Shown: positions 10,361 to 21,961, counted from the stretch's first letter. The stretch is 64,000 bases of DNA from Ascarosepion bandense (GCA_037127315.1 JBBBDQ010000420.1:3472001-3536000), one strand, 5' to 3'. Made by a program: numbers and translations. Notes: generated by a model from the letters alone, not told the origin.

Positions 10361-10624
10361 TACTTAGAAATATGCAAGATAGTTACAGAGAATAAAATTG
10401 TATAAACAAACTCATCACAGAAGATCCATGCATCTCACTGTAATGTAATCCCTAAGGAAATTTATATTTCGCCGAAGCAGTCTTCAATAAGGGAAAATTA
10501 AATTGCATCACCCTTAATTACATTGCCGGTATAGACCTGGTATAACACGCACGCTTGCCACTAAGAAATCTTGTCAAATTTTTAGTCTTCTGTTAACTTA
10601 TATGAGTGCACAGTCTATGAGTTT

Positions 10625-10850
10625 ATTTGGTTGATTGGGTGTTTTTGTTTAGAGCCATATCAACCTCTATGGGGGATTTAATGCCGAAATCTAAATATTT
10701 TGTACGTAATTTTGATTTTTAGATAATAATGCTTGGTTGGTTGTTTTTTTTTCTTTTTTCTTTAGCTGTTTATCAACCTCCATGGGTTATTAAATGCCGA
10801 AATTTAAATATTTTTTTTACATAATTTTATTTTTTAGACAATAACGATTC
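10625..10850. repeat. Two tandem units of about 115 bp
   Basis: Unit 1 (about 10625-10735) and unit 2 (about 10736-10850) share CATGGG-type sequence followed by TTAAATGCCGAAAT(C/T)TAAATA and AATTTT(G/A)(A/T)TTTTTAGA(T/C)AATAA. The core occurs again, inverted, at about 5205-5250 and weakly near 53940. No promoter or coding content is seen. Confidence 0.6.
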
Positions 10851-10859
10851 TAGGTACAG

Positions 10860-11185
10860 TGTTAAAGTGACTTCCATTATAGGCATATGCGGGCACTATA
10901 ACGGTTGACCCTAGAGTGAAACCAGTTGAGATTGTAATGATCGGGGAAGGATCTTAGGAGACAAATTCACAAAACAACGGTTCGTGGAAAGAAGCCGCTT
11001 GAGTGAAACCTACATTTGAACCAATGGCACATTCGTTTGACGAATTGGTTTTATTACGGTATTGTTCATTCTGTACGATGCCAGAGAGCCACATGTTATA
11101 GAGCGTTACAGGGTAAGGGGTACAGTTCATGCTGATATCTGGGGAGGATAATGGTAGGTCTGAATGGGTTAACATTGCCAATTAG
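10860..11185. other. Unassigned, no recognisable feature
   Basis: Moderate GC, with a 75-codon minus-strand frame (10954-11181) that has no motif I recognise. It directly abuts the SINE-A pair. Confidence 0.3.
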
Positions 11186-11533
11186 CTAAGTGCCATACGT
11201 GATAAACGCTTGGGCGATTATGTCTCGAAAGAAACATGACAGACTGGGCAGAAGATTTTTGTCGGAGTAGGTTGCCATTACTTTCTGCAGTAGACTGGTT
11301 GCTAACCAAAGCTATACAGTCTAATCTGTTCTGCTATTTAACCCGTAGCAAGAGGAAGAAACGACGGTTTAATACCTTCTCTTGGTTGTTGGCATGTAAG
11401 TGAATGCAACTAGTCTACCGCAGAAAGTAATGACAACCTACTGCGGGAAAACCTTCTGCCCAGTCAGTCATGTCTCTTTCGAGACATGATCGTCCAAGCG
11501 TTTATCACGTATTGCACTAAACTGACTGGCTTA
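11186..11533. mobile_element. Head-to-head inverted pair of SINE-A copies
   Basis: 11186-11345 is a minus-strand SINE-A: GTGCCATACGTGATAAACGC, a TCTCGAAAGAAACATGACAG hairpin and GTAGACTGGTTGCTAACC. 11405-11533 is a plus-strand 3' half: CTAGTCTACCGCAGAAAGTA, TCATGTCTCTTTCGAGACAT and a GCACTAAACTGACTGGC end. About 130 bp of each are mutually complementary, with a loop of about 80-100 bp, so a transcript would form a long imperfect duplex. Confidence 0.8.
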
Positions 11534-11674
11534 TGTAGACAATGTTACACACCCCGTATAATTAACTGACTGTCAATCGGAACTAAGCAAATAACAAATA
11601 CTTAATAATAATTATAATAAAATAATAAGTATTATGTATTATATATTAATAAATAATATATATATTATATTTAA

Positions 11675-12060
11675 CTAGCAGTATAGCCTGGCGTTGCTCG
11701 GGTGTAATGAAAGCTTTAAAACTAATCCATGGTCCTGGAACTCAGACTCTTTGGACGTTGGCACGAAAGACTAAAAGCAATAGTTGTTTCCAGTTAAAGC
11801 GAAACCGTAGACTGAAAGAAAAATGAATGGATGTAAGTCAAATTTTGATTTCTTGCTAGCGATATCAAATAAGTTTTTTTTCGTCGTAAACTGAATTTTG
11901 AAGGCTAAATAAATCCTCTGAGTAAATATTATCATGGCTGAGACTAGGAACTACAATTATACCTACTTAGATCCAAACCCGAAATGAAAACTAAAATAAA
12001 AGGGCTGAAAAAAATACAGAGATACAGGCAGATAAACAGACACACACACAAATATCTTGC

Positions 12061-12092
<32 letters not shown>

Positions 12093-12352
12093 ATCGATTT
12101 TCGCACTATTGTAAGAACTGCAACCTTGAAACTTCTGAATATCGTTTCTTATGTCTTTGTCTTTGAGTGTACCAAATTTGATCAAGATCGGACCACTCCT
12201 TCTATAACCCGATTTTTTCGATTATCGATTTTCGATATTTATCGGGGGTACCTCGACACAAAACCTAGCTAAGAACACTCGCAGACGCTTATAGTGCAAC
12301 AGTGTAAATCTTCAAGAAAATCGGTTCAGCCATTTCGGAGTCTATAGGTAAT

Positions 12353-12386
<34 letters not shown>

Positions 12387-12407
12387 CCATTTATAAATAA
12401 GTTTAGA
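11675..12407 (-). mobile_element. Non-autonomous Helitron-like element, copy 1
   Basis: On the minus strand the element starts TCTAAACTTATTTATAAATG and ends CCAGGCTATACTGCTAG. The host bases are A before the TC and T after the CTAG, as expected for Helitron insertion between A and T. A short CCCGAGCAACGCCAGG hairpin lies about 10 nt before the end. It carries internal (CA)n and (TA)n tracts and no Rep or helicase coding. A full-length sister is at 46677-47402 and a shorter one at 43022-43459. Confidence 0.7.
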
Positions 12408-12409
12408 TA

Positions 12410-13070
12410 AATAACTATTTATAATAAATATGATAATTATTATAATAACAAATAAATATTTTTGCTTTGTAAATCATTTCCTTACGGATTCAATTTGCTT
12501 CATATTTTCCGATTTTTTTTTTTCAAAATTGAACGTTTCAATTCTTTTGATAAGAGACGAAAACAATGAGTTTATATTTTAATAAACTTTATTGAGATTT
12601 TTTGAACGTTATGTTTCAGGGATTTATTTGTAGCAGCATTCATTGTCTTCTCAATTTGATTATGGCTGGAAATTCTAATTGTTACATCCAACAAATGATC
12701 GAAGTATAAGATTATCTACAGCTGAAGTCAAAGGTAGCCACAGATTCAGGGAAGTCATGATGAAAGTATTTGTCTTATACATGAATGAAAGTTATCATTT
12801 AAAGAACTTAAATAATTTTCCACGAAATGAATGTTTAAATAAACACGTCGTTCATTGATTTGTACCTTCTTGTACAATCTAATGGAAGTGATAAAAAATT
12901 TATTGGCTGCCATGAAAACAGAAACTGGTGCTATATTTAATTCACCGTGTATATTAATTATTTTGGCAAATTTTAAGTTTCGCTCCCGCAAAAAAAGACG
13001 TGTCAAAAGGACGTTTTCCCTTGACTACATCAGCAGTCAAATGTCTATTAATGAAAGACTGTCAACTAAA
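12410..13070. other. Unassigned AT-rich stretch
   Basis: Overlapping frames on both strands (12755-13006 minus, 12855-13196 plus) have no recognisable motifs, and the plus one runs into a microsatellite. I see no repeat family that recurs in the window. Confidence 0.4.
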
Positions 13071-13077
13071 TATATAA

Positions 13078-13084
13078 GTGTGTG

Positions 13085-13165
<81 letters not shown>
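13078..13165. repeat. Compound microsatellite (TG)n(TA)n(TG)n
   Basis: A TA core is flanked by TG tracts on both sides. The encoded YI and CV strings in overlapping frames are artefacts. Confidence 0.95.
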
Positions 13166-13170
<5 letters not shown>

Positions 13171-13448
13171 CCAAGATAGATGCGCAGCTCATTTAAGTGA
13201 CAAAATTCTTCGTATTAAACCTATTAACGCTCTATCTCCATCCCGATATCGAGCACTTTACGATTAAAATAACCTGCCTGTCATAATACTTTTTTTTTAT
13301 CAGTAAAACTACTGAAAATACAAAAATTTCGGCGGTAAACATTATCGCAAGTTAACACTATATGAGTTAAATATATGGACTGAAATCCGACAACATGAAT
13401 AGAATTAAAGAACAGGCTCTTTTTACCCACCTGTACTTATTTTATTCG

Positions 13449-13451
<3 letters not shown>

Positions 13452-13480
<29 letters not shown>
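13452..13480. repeat. (TA)n microsatellite
   Basis: Uninterrupted alternating TA. Confidence 0.95.
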
Positions 13481-13484
<4 letters not shown>

Positions 13485-13666
13485 GTAGTACAAACTAATG
13501 GGTTGGCAGTCTACAGTTTGTAGCGATTTTCTTTATTAAGAGTTCTCAATATCGAGTAGAGTATTATATATGTTAATATATTTATTATAAGTTTATAATA
13601 AAAAAATTATTGCAACATAAGAGCCGTTGGTACTATATTATTAGTACCTCGTCAGGCACACAGACA

Positions 13667-13715
13667 GACTCAGACATACGCACAGACACACACACAGACA
13701 CATACACACCCACAC

Positions 13716-13760
<45 letters not shown>

Positions 13761-13915
13761 TTTAATTACTTAGTTTTTGGTCGTAATTAAATTAAACCAG
13801 TACTCAGTTGTATTATAAAGTGTTCAATACAATTATATTGTAGAACAGTTGAATATTTTTCATTTGTAAATGAGTTATATTACGCAACCCAGGTTTCTAC
13901 CATCTGGTGTCTTTC
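13667..13915 (+). repeat. (CA)n(TA)n followed by interspersed repeat S, copy 2
   Basis: An imperfect CA block passes into (TA)n (to about 13756), then about 125 bp matches 8853-8990. The terminal TTACGCAACCCAGGTTTCTA segment is the reverse complement of the corresponding part of copy 1. The short segment was therefore inverted in one of them. Confidence 0.6.
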
Positions 13916-14599
13916 AGGCGATTTACAATAACTGACTTTACCTTATTTTTAAGAATGCTCACGTAACGCAATTTTCAAAATTAGAAGAAGTTATAACGTT
14001 TGTTTTCCTCTATGGTAGTATGACCCAAATAGGTATTTTATGGTTTGGTTACACTTAGTCATAATTTCTGTTCTTTCATTCAGTAATTCATTTTTGTTTG
14101 GAAATTACATAATAGCTGACATTTATGATTTTATTTTATTCTACTTTATTTATCTATCTTTTCTAGTACAAAAATACTATTTAAATCGCAATATCAAATG
14201 CACTTTGCTATAAGAGAGGCACTCTATATCAAACAAGTTTCTCCTACTATAAAACTTACATTATTTAACAGAGGAAATGAAGTTTTGAATGTTTTTTTGT
14301 AAATAGAGAGACACTCACGCTATGTCCAGTCACATGATAGCTTTTCAAGAACGCTGCTTCTAAAAACATTGGATAAATCACGTTAAATTCAAAACATGTG
14401 GATAAAATAACAACATCGGAAACATGACTTCCTTAAGAAGGGCCAGTGAAGTGACTGAGCGCGCTTGGAAATTAATAAATATAGAATATTTTTACATTCT
14501 TTATCTCCAGTAAAACGGAAACATGTAAGAATAGTGTAAAAATTAAATAAACAATAATAAAAACTTCCTTGTCGATCGATTTTAACGAAACATGTTTAC

Positions 14600-14601
<2 letters not shown>

Positions 14602-14658
<57 letters not shown>

Positions 14659-14720
14659 TTACATTATATATATATATATATATATATATAATGTCATATG
14701 TTATATGCAATATAATAATG

Positions 14721-14752
<32 letters not shown>
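14602..14752. repeat. Cluster of (TA)n tracts with TTTACATTATAT spacers
   Basis: Three long TA runs are separated by TTTACATTATAT and by ATGTCATATGTTATATGCAA. It is strongly self-complementary. Frames crossing it on both strands are low complexity. Confidence 0.95.
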
Positions 14753-14753
<1 letters not shown>

Positions 14754-14849
14754 GCTATTTTCTTTTTTCTTGTTGGCATATATGTAAATGTTTATTTTCA
14801 GATATTTATTTTCAAAATATGCACTCTAAATAAGTAAATAAATTATAAC

Positions 14850-15840
14850 TTGATGTGTTCAATACCTCATATAATGCAGAACAATATCAAAATCGATTTA
14901 ATTAAAAAAAATCAAAGCCAATAACAAGGGTAGCTTATTTGTTGGTCGTCTGAAACCAAATTTATAAGCAATTTCATTCTTTATTAAAAATCTTCAACAG
15001 CAGTCTCAACGAGTTTGTAACTTTAAAATATCTTGTAAGGCTACCTTAACGGACAAAGTTAATCTCAGTGCTTTCGAAAAAATAAAACGTACCTGGATAC
15101 GACTAAAAAGGTTTGCAGATACTGGGAAGAAATTTGTTGACGATTCTGAATATGTTGTCATTTTTGTAAGTGCAAATTGAAGTTATTCAAATTCTGTCTT
15201 TGCGAAGCGATGAAATTTTTATATATTTTTGCAGCGAGAAATCGTAGTACATCTTAAAATGTCAGGTTCTAAATAATGTATCAAAACAAGTGAGGCTTAT
15301 CATTTGGCTTCATTTATAAGTAATTCATAAAAAAATAGAAAGAAATGATCGACAGAAAATAGAAAAGCAATTTCTTTCACTGAAAAAAATGTCATGTTAC
15401 ATTCAATGGGTTATAGATGGAAAAAAACATGGAAGTGTATTGTCGGAAACCGTCCTCATGACGCAAACAAGACGTCGGTAGTAATCTGGTAGGTTTATGG
15501 CGAGCTCCAGATAGTGAGAAGCTTATAGGGCAGATATACTACAATGAAGGCACACGAAGGACTATGGTTCAATATGAAGCCAAAGTTTTCCAGGAAAAAT
15601 ATCAATGCACTCTAACATTTAGAATTTAAATAAAAACATAATGAATGAATAAATAAAATGGGTTCCATATGCCCTCGTTTGATGAATTGCTTTTTCAGCA
15701 TTAACTTGACTGCCTATTTTTGTAATATTTCAAAGATGAAGATTTGCATTGGCAGATAGCAATTCTCTTGCAAATATGAAATTTTGAAGGCTATTAATGA
15801 TACTACCTTGTTTGTTTCTTCTTTTACGTACTGTGTATTT
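14850..15840. other. Unassigned stretch, nothing supported
   Basis: About 1 kb without a long open frame, tRNA-like boxes or match to the other families. Confidence 0.4.
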
Positions 15841-15849
15841 TCGAAACCT

Positions 15850-16130
15850 GGGCGATCACGACTCCCCACAACCTTCTCTTTTTTCTAACCTTTAGCAACG
15901 TTTGTCTTTTTGCTAAACCGCCCGCCTCTGTTCTGCCACCTATTCATATAAGTTGATGGCCGCTGTCTTTCCCTGTTCATCTTGTCCTTAATATGCGTTA
16001 TGTGCGTAAAATTCCCCAAGCCCGCATTGCTTACAAGATGCCCCAGAAATTTTCTATGTCTCTTTCGGATTCTATGTATATATTCTTTTTGTTTCCATTT
16101 TCCATAAGACTTCAAGGTTTTTTATGCACT
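15850..16130 (-). mobile_element. RTE-like LINE C-terminus, second subfamily
   Basis: The minus-strand frame 15885-16115 contains RIRKRHRKFLGHLVSNAGLG, followed by NFTHITHIKDKMNRERQRPS and TYMNRW. This matches the layout of the LINE-R tail (RKRQLKFLEHAMRKKSLENL, then LTRQIEGRRGRGKQW at 27.6 kb) but at low identity, so it is a distinct older subfamily. No RT core is left here. A possible RT core of the same subfamily is at 31125-31345. Confidence 0.6.
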
Positions 16131-16324
16131 TATTCTCAACATCTTTCTGCAGAACTATATTTTTATTTCCCCCAGTTTTCTGATATTGAGTTTAATATTT
16201 ACTGGTATTGCAATAAAGCTGTTTTCATCTTTTCATTCAACGCAATTGTCTTCGTATACCTTGTGAATGTTCTGTAATTATAAATTTAATTACAATACCA
16301 TTCTTCCGTGCAATTACTATTGCT

Positions 16325-16645
16325 GCCTTATATCTGGTACTCTTACTATGTAAGTTGATATTCTTGAAAAAAATCCAAAGAAGGCTTAGTAACGTAATCA
16401 ATCATTGACAAGCAGTTCAATTTCGGTCACAGAAGTGATGTGGTTCCCCTCTGTCTTTTCTTCAAATATTTTCATGGCAATTGCTCTGATGTGCCATTTT
16501 TCTTGGTGCCTCGACCTCATAAATTTACGCGTGCTACTAGATTGAAAATTGGGTACCACCATTTGATGTTGAACTAGCTTGATAAAGCCGCCACTTCCAC
16601 ACGAAGAGTTTATTTTCTCGCACTTCTTTCCCGTTTCTTTCTGGG
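16325..16645 (+). mobile_element. LINE-K fragment
   Basis: Diverged plus-strand copy. Recognisable parts are CTTCAAATATTTTCATGGCA (the SINIFMA / YKYFHG region) and GCGTGCTACTAGATTG (RATRL). It ends at CTCGCACTTCTTTCCCGTTT (SRTS region), where a minus-strand LINE-R scrap begins. Many stops. Confidence 0.6.
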
Positions 16646-16745
16646 AAAGTTATTACGTAACAGTCCCGTACTCGTTTCTTTGTTTCCAACAAACATTTCT
16701 TGTCTTTCCATACTCTGATTAGCTTTAGGATAGCGAACAATTATT
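16645..16745 (-). mobile_element. LINE-R scrap
   Basis: The minus-strand frame reads WKDKKCLLETKKRVRDCYVI, matching VRKISLETKKRVLDCYVM at 51.1 kb. Only about 35 codons are left, abutting LINE-K in the opposite orientation. Confidence 0.6.
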
Positions 16746-17252
16746 TTTGGTCAAATGAACAGAAACTTTTTCTTATACAATTTTCTTATTTAATTTTATT
16801 CCGTACTTGTTTTTATTTATTTAAGTATGTTAATTTTTGAATAGGTAAATGTATATTTTGGCCAGTAACCAATAATTGCTGGACTAAATTGTCTGACCGA
16901 AATTTGAACATTTTTGTAAGTATATTTCTACATATTTTTTGGACATTGTCTTTTTTCATAAAAATGTTCAAATAATGTTATTTCCCAGTTTGATTTTATT
17001 TTGATAGAGGATATTTGAACTTATACTAAGTTAAAACTTAATACATAATATCATAGTGTAAGTTCCCAAACAAATTTTACCTTAACGCATATATTCAGAG
17101 CTAGTCTTACACTTAACCTCATTTTTCATACACTTGGAACCCCACCTCTAATCGTTCTACATTAATTTTATTCTTTTTAACCTTCTAATTTTATCCTTAT
17201 TTCTCTATATAAAACGCATTTGTCAAGAATTCTTAATTTTATTTACTATTTT

Positions 17253-17760
17253 TATCCTGTTCACGATTAGGTTTCTGATGTTTTTTAAAGTCTTCTTCGA
17301 TTCTATACTTATACCATCTCCTCAATTAAATCTGGAATTTTATAATTCCTGTCACTATTTTCGAAGAGAGTAAATAGGTTTGACTATAGTCTTGTTAAAA
17401 ATTCGCTTCCGTTTTTTAATAAGATTAGATGTTTATTATTTGTTTCCTGTGTAAGATAGGGTTTCCAGTTCCTTCTAAAATCTTCTTCAACTTCATACTT
17501 CTAATGTCTCTACCTGAACTCTGAAATTTTATTCACTAATTTATTTTTCCCTCTCTGTCAGAGGCAAATAGGTTTGACTACCGGTTCACACTTTTGCTCG
17601 TTTTTGAACAGGATTAAACGCTTATTCCCTGTTTCCTGTTCATGATTGTGTTTCTGATTTCTTCTAAAGTTTACTTTTACTCTTTACTTCTAAACTCTGA
17701 ACTCTGAAATTTTATTCGATAATTAAATCATGACCTCTTCAATCTTAGATATATTTCCTA
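17253..17760. repeat. Diverged tandem repeat, about 190 bp x 2.7
   Basis: Units start near 17253, 17441 and 17634, each with TCCTGTTCA(C/T)GAT-type sequence, then TTCT(G/A)AAATTTTAT or a variant and, in the first two, AAATAGGTTTGACTA. Divergence among units is substantial. It is pyrimidine-rich and has no coding signal. Confidence 0.65.
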
Positions 17761-18104
17761 CATAGGATCAAGAAATTAACTTCTTGCTCTTTCTTACGCT
17801 CATAAAACACAGAAACTCAATCGTTTGAGCGGATCTTTGAGTTTGTATAGGGTGAACATTTAAAAAACCTTGCCATGATATCTAACTCATGGTTTTTTCA
17901 AAGTGAGATAAGGATACCTAAAGCAGAAACTGTTGAAGTTGATTAACTGAGTTCGTTTCTATGTATCGATAATCGGTACAATGGATCGAACTTAAGCAAA
18001 CAACAGAGAACCGAGTAAATGTAATCGTATAATCTGAGTTTATTTACCCATTGTTATATAATCGCTGTCAGTATCTTGTATCGCAAATCAAACTCAGTGT
18101 GTGA

Positions 18105-18497
18105 TCGTGGATGGATGTCTGGCCAATCTTACCTGAGACATATCTGGGGCGGCTAGCCAGTCCCTGTTGCAGACGTTTGCTCAACAGAGCTCACCTGTGG
18201 TTTATACTGCAACTATACTGAGCAGACATTAATTACAGTTTCTAAGAAGGAAAGAGAGAGAGAGGTTGGGGAGGGAGCGAGAAAAAGCGTTATCTGTCAT
18301 GATCAACATACAGTTTGAACAAAGCCAGTACGCTCACGATGACTTGTGATGTTGTTCTAGTACAAACATCGATGTGTACCCAATTTCACTCACAAGCATT
18401 GGGTCAACCCGGGATATGGTTTTCAAAAAACGCCACGCACTGAGATCACCTTTTCAGACCGATAAAATCAAGAAGCCATCATTCTGAAAAATCTACT
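18105..18497 (-). mobile_element. SINE-Z body
   Basis: On the minus strand this matches the SINE-Z copy at 48925-49345. Shared blocks include GGGTTGACCCAATGCTTGTG (GTTGACCCAAGCCTTTTGAA there), TTTGTTCAAACTGT, CATAGTTGCAGTATAAA(C/A)CACAGGTG and GTCTGCAAC(A/C)GGGA. A B-box-like GGTTTCGGATCTCACC lies at the junction with the head array that follows on the plus strand. Confidence 0.75.
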
Positions 18498-18499
18498 AT

Positions 18500-19090
18500 G
18501 GTGAGATCCGAAACCGGGTCTTATGGTCAAAATGCGAACGTTCTAACCACTCGGCTACGTGCCCGGTTATCATGGCGAGAAAGCAAACGTTCGAACCACT
18601 TGGCCACGTTCCCGGTTATCAAGGTCAGATCGAACGTTCTAACCACTCGTCCACGTTCCCGGGTATCAAGGTCAGAAACCGAACGTTTTAATCACTCGGC
18701 CACGTTTCCGAGTAACATAGTCAGAAAGCGAACGTTCTAAACTCTCGCCCACGTTCCCGGGTATCAAGGTCAGTAAAAGAACGTTCTAACAACTTGGCCA
18801 CGTTCCCGGGTATCAAGTCAGAAACCGAACGTTCTAACCACTCGGCTACGTTCCCGAGTAACATAGTCAGAAAGCGAACGTTCTAACCATTCGGCCATGT
18901 TCCTGAGTATCATAGAAAGCGAACGTTCTAACCACTCGGCCACGTTCCCGGGTATCATGGTCAGAAAGCAAACGTCCGAACCACTCGGCCACGTTCCTGG
19001 GTATCAGGGTCAGAAAGCGAACGTTCTAATCTCTCGCCCACGTTCCCGGGTATCAAGGTCCGAAAGCAAACGTTCTAACTACTGGGCTAT
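18500..19090 (-). repeat. 12-unit tandem array of a tRNA-like SINE head (about 48 bp period)
   Basis: AACGTTCT or a near variant recurs near 18536, 18586, 18630, 18681, 18729, 18777, 18826, 18875, 18920, 18968, 19017 and 19065. On the minus strand each unit reads approximately GTGGCCGAGTGGTTAGAACG, then TTCGCTTTCTGACC and a variable GATACCCGGGAAC. This is the D-arm and anticodon-arm half of a Ser/Leu-type tRNA. Each unit thus has an A-box-like TGGCCGAGTGG. The single-copy equivalent is at the head of SINE-Z at 48925-48975. Confidence 0.85.
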
Positions 19091-19094
19091 GTAT

Positions 19095-20005
19095 CAAAAT
19101 AATAAAATTACCTAAGTATTTCGAAGGTACGCTCGAGATATCAGCGTATGTCCCCGAATTTTAGTTTTCTGTTTAAGTAAATTGTTATGTACGTCTAATA
19201 GTAGCTGGTAAAACGGGACTACGAGTACATCGTCAAGACACACCTCTTTATCACTCAAACAGGGACACATATAATCTGACATTTGTTTTATATTAATAAA
19301 TGCCAAAATCTGTCCGCCGGCGTGTAATAATGCCGCTGCTTGACAAAGATTTAGTGATTAGGTTATGTTCTATTAAAGAACAAACTAGATCTTTTGGTAC
19401 GCAGGCGAAAAAAAAGTAGGCGGTATGAAAAACTTGCTGGGCACAGCGTGCACATTTCTGAGACTGATGTAGAGATTAATAAGTTTCTGAAAGCTAAAGA
19501 ACTGGCGTGCACTTTCTGGTCCAGCTTTCCCTCCTAGCATTCCACCGAAAATGGCGCCATCGTAACTCATTTCACTCTCATTAATAAAGAACTGGCCGCA
19601 TAAACCGAATATCGTTTGATCGATACAAAAGACAATGACTGATTAGAGATCTCGGCGTTAATCAGTCGTTAGCAAGACTATTATGACTGCCGTGATTTAA
19701 AACGACAATGACTGTTCAACAGTTTTGCCCTTGTGTCAGACTAAGCTACACGGCTTAGTAACGATTGTTAGCAACTTTCTTTAGCAGACAAACCATTAAG
19801 ATTGACCTGACCATTTCCATCTTGATACGAAAAGACGATTTTTTCTTAATGAGTGCTCCATACTTACAGTCTTGTACCATTCTTAAATAAACAGAATAGA
19901 TTGGGTGCATTAACATGAAGCGGTGTAAGCTAGCGTTACTCAATCATTTTGTTTTATCAGGTCTCGTAAAAATCTACGGCAAAGAATATTTGTCTTTTTT
20001 TTCTG
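19095..20005. other. Unassigned stretch
   Basis: Contains short minus-strand frames (19112-19306, 19385-19570, 19755-19943) without recognisable motifs. A CCGAAAATGGCGCCATCG block at about 19547 is the only compositional oddity. I see no repeats. Confidence 0.35.
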
Positions 20006-20011
20006 AGATTA

Positions 20012-20128
20012 GGTATTATTTATAGTATTTACATTATTCGGACTATTGTCTTTATCGGTCAGTTCGAAATTCCTAGCACCTGAAAAAGGCCAGAGCGTAC
20101 AACGGCCAAAACGTCGTACAAATGACAA
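20012..20128 (+). mobile_element. SINE-D fragment, centre deleted
   Basis: The terminal block TAGTATTTACATTATTCGGA joins almost directly to the other end, AGTTCGAAATTCCTAGCACC, then GCCAAAACGTCGTACAAATG. The tRNA-like part is missing. Confidence 0.7.
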
Positions 20129-20561
20129 CAAAGCAAAGAAGATTGCATTTCATGTGGAATAAATCATTTATTCTTTGCACGTACAGATATACTCTTCTGT
20201 ATCTTCTTGAAATTGCATTTTCCAATATTGTATACAGAATATTGAAAATAAAGTTTAATATATAAATAATATGTTCTCGTTATATAAATATATATAAACA
20301 AGGATTTGTACCCACAGAAACGAACAATATACTTTAACAAACAGGACGTCATTATCAGAACCTTAGATATCTTTTGGCCAACACTTATTTATAAGTAACC
20401 GTTGGCAGTTATTAATAGTGATTCAAATAATCATTAATGAAGGGAAAGTTTGAACTCGTTGAAAATTAAGAAACGTTGTTGTTGGTTGCTCATTCTTTGT
20501 GGAGTTTGTAAATATCACAATACTCTTGTGTTTCTCTTACAGTTGTTGCACGGATAGATAA

Positions 20562-20850
20562 TGTTCAGTCACTTAAGAGCTATACGTGATAAACGCTTGA
20601 GCGATCATATCTCGAAAGTGAAGTTGAGCACCGTCAATCCTGGTCAGTGATGAAATGGGTTACCGCTTGGTAATATGGTTTTAGAGACACAAATCTTCAT
20701 AATTAATCCATAGATAGAGAGAGAAGAGGCTCATACATAATTTTCCCAAGAGTATTTGCGCGTAAGTGAATGCAATGAAACCCAATCGAATTCGAACTCG
20801 GCTCAACGATTAACAATTTCGAGCCATTTTCTATTGCACCACGCTCACAT
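20562..20850 (-). mobile_element. SINE-A, diverged
   Basis: Minus orientation. The 3' tail is at 20562-20630 (GCTATACGTGATAAACGCTT) and the head at 20760-20850 (CGAATTCGAACTCGGCTCAA, then TATTGCACCACGCTC). The middle is rearranged around 20635-20700. Confidence 0.65.
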
Positions 20851-20992
20851 CGAAGCTTAGTAAGATTTGTGTCACTAAAGCCATTATTATCTCAAAAATT
20901 GCATCCAAAACATTTATATTTCGGGATTAAATAAGCAATGGAAATTGATATGCCGTTAAAAAAAAACAAAGAACCATATAAAACTCACTCAC

Positions 20993-21050
20993 TCACTCTC
21001 TCTCTCTCTATATATATATGTGTGTGTGTGTGGGTGTGTGGGTGTGTATG
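20993..21050. repeat. (CT)n(TA)n(TG)n microsatellite
   Basis: A compound tract directly upstream of a full SINE-A. TG-rich sequence runs into the SINE start. Confidence 0.9.
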
Positions 21051-21051
21051 A

Positions 21052-21353
21052 ATGTGCGTGTAGTGCAGTGGATATCGGCTGGGAACGAGAACTCGGGGAA
21101 CCGAGTTCAAATTCCAGTTGAATTCCTTGCTTTCAATTTACGCGGTAACCTTGGGAAATGTATTAATCCGTCTCTTCCCTCCAGTTACAAATAAAATAAC
21201 AAGACAGATTGGATTCTGTGTCCTTGGCTGGCAACCAGTCTACCACAGAAAGCAATGCTAACCTATGGCGGAATAATCTGCTGCTCAATCAGTCATATTT
21301 CTTTCGAGACATGATCACCCAACCGTGTATCACGTATGGCACTTAACTGACTG
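21052..21353 (+). mobile_element. Full-length SINE-A
   Basis: A-box-like TAGTGCAGTGGATATCGG and B-box-like CCGAGTTCAAATTCCAG at tRNA spacing, then the body (ACCTTGGGAAATGTATTAAT, CCAGTCTACCACAGAAAGCA). The 3' end is a hairpin ATTTCTTTCGAGACATGAT and the tail GGCACTTAACTGACTGA. It is immediately followed by a (TA)n(TG)n tract. This is one of the best reference copies of the family in the window. Confidence 0.85.
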
Positions 21354-21363
21354 ATATATACAC

Positions 21364-21366
<3 letters not shown>

Positions 21367-21448
<82 letters not shown>
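21367..21448. repeat. (TA)n(TG)n microsatellite at the SINE-A 3' end
   Basis: Begins within 15 bp of the SINE tail. A minus-strand frame (21330-21656) through the tract encodes TH and YI strings and is rejected as a gene. Confidence 0.95.
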
Positions 21449-21961
21449 TGTCTGTCTGTGTTTGTGTGCTTGTGAATTTGATGGACACGCTTAATTTAAT
21501 CTCACTTATTTCCATAAAAAATACAGTTAAAAAATCACACACACAATAAGGCGATAGGATACAGCAATTTTTGCACAAAGTCGTTAACCTAACAAAGTCC
21601 CTAAAAGACAAAGAGCTAGATGTTTCATTCAGAACGGGGCTTCTCAGATATATCATTGTTGCTACAGACGAAACACATTACACAGCGTTTTAATATGATC
21701 GTATCTACTGTTTGATCTATTAAACATTGAATACGGGATTTATTTTTTCATTCACACATCTCCCCTTCATACGAAACTTTCATGTCAGATGCCAGTTCCG
21801 CAGACTGCCTCTCATCTGTTACTTTTTCAAAGGAAAAAGAATAATGGGTTATTAACGCGAAGGTTTAACCTTTTGCACTACACGATCAACATCCATTCCA
21901 TCTCTGATATAGTGGATCAATATGATAAAATAAGAAGTATTACTTTCAGAGTGCCCCATGT

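Noticed and set aside
18500..19090. CRISPR-like regular repeat
   Set aside because: There are no unique spacers, the units are continuous and tRNA-like, and the setting is a eukaryotic repeat landscape.
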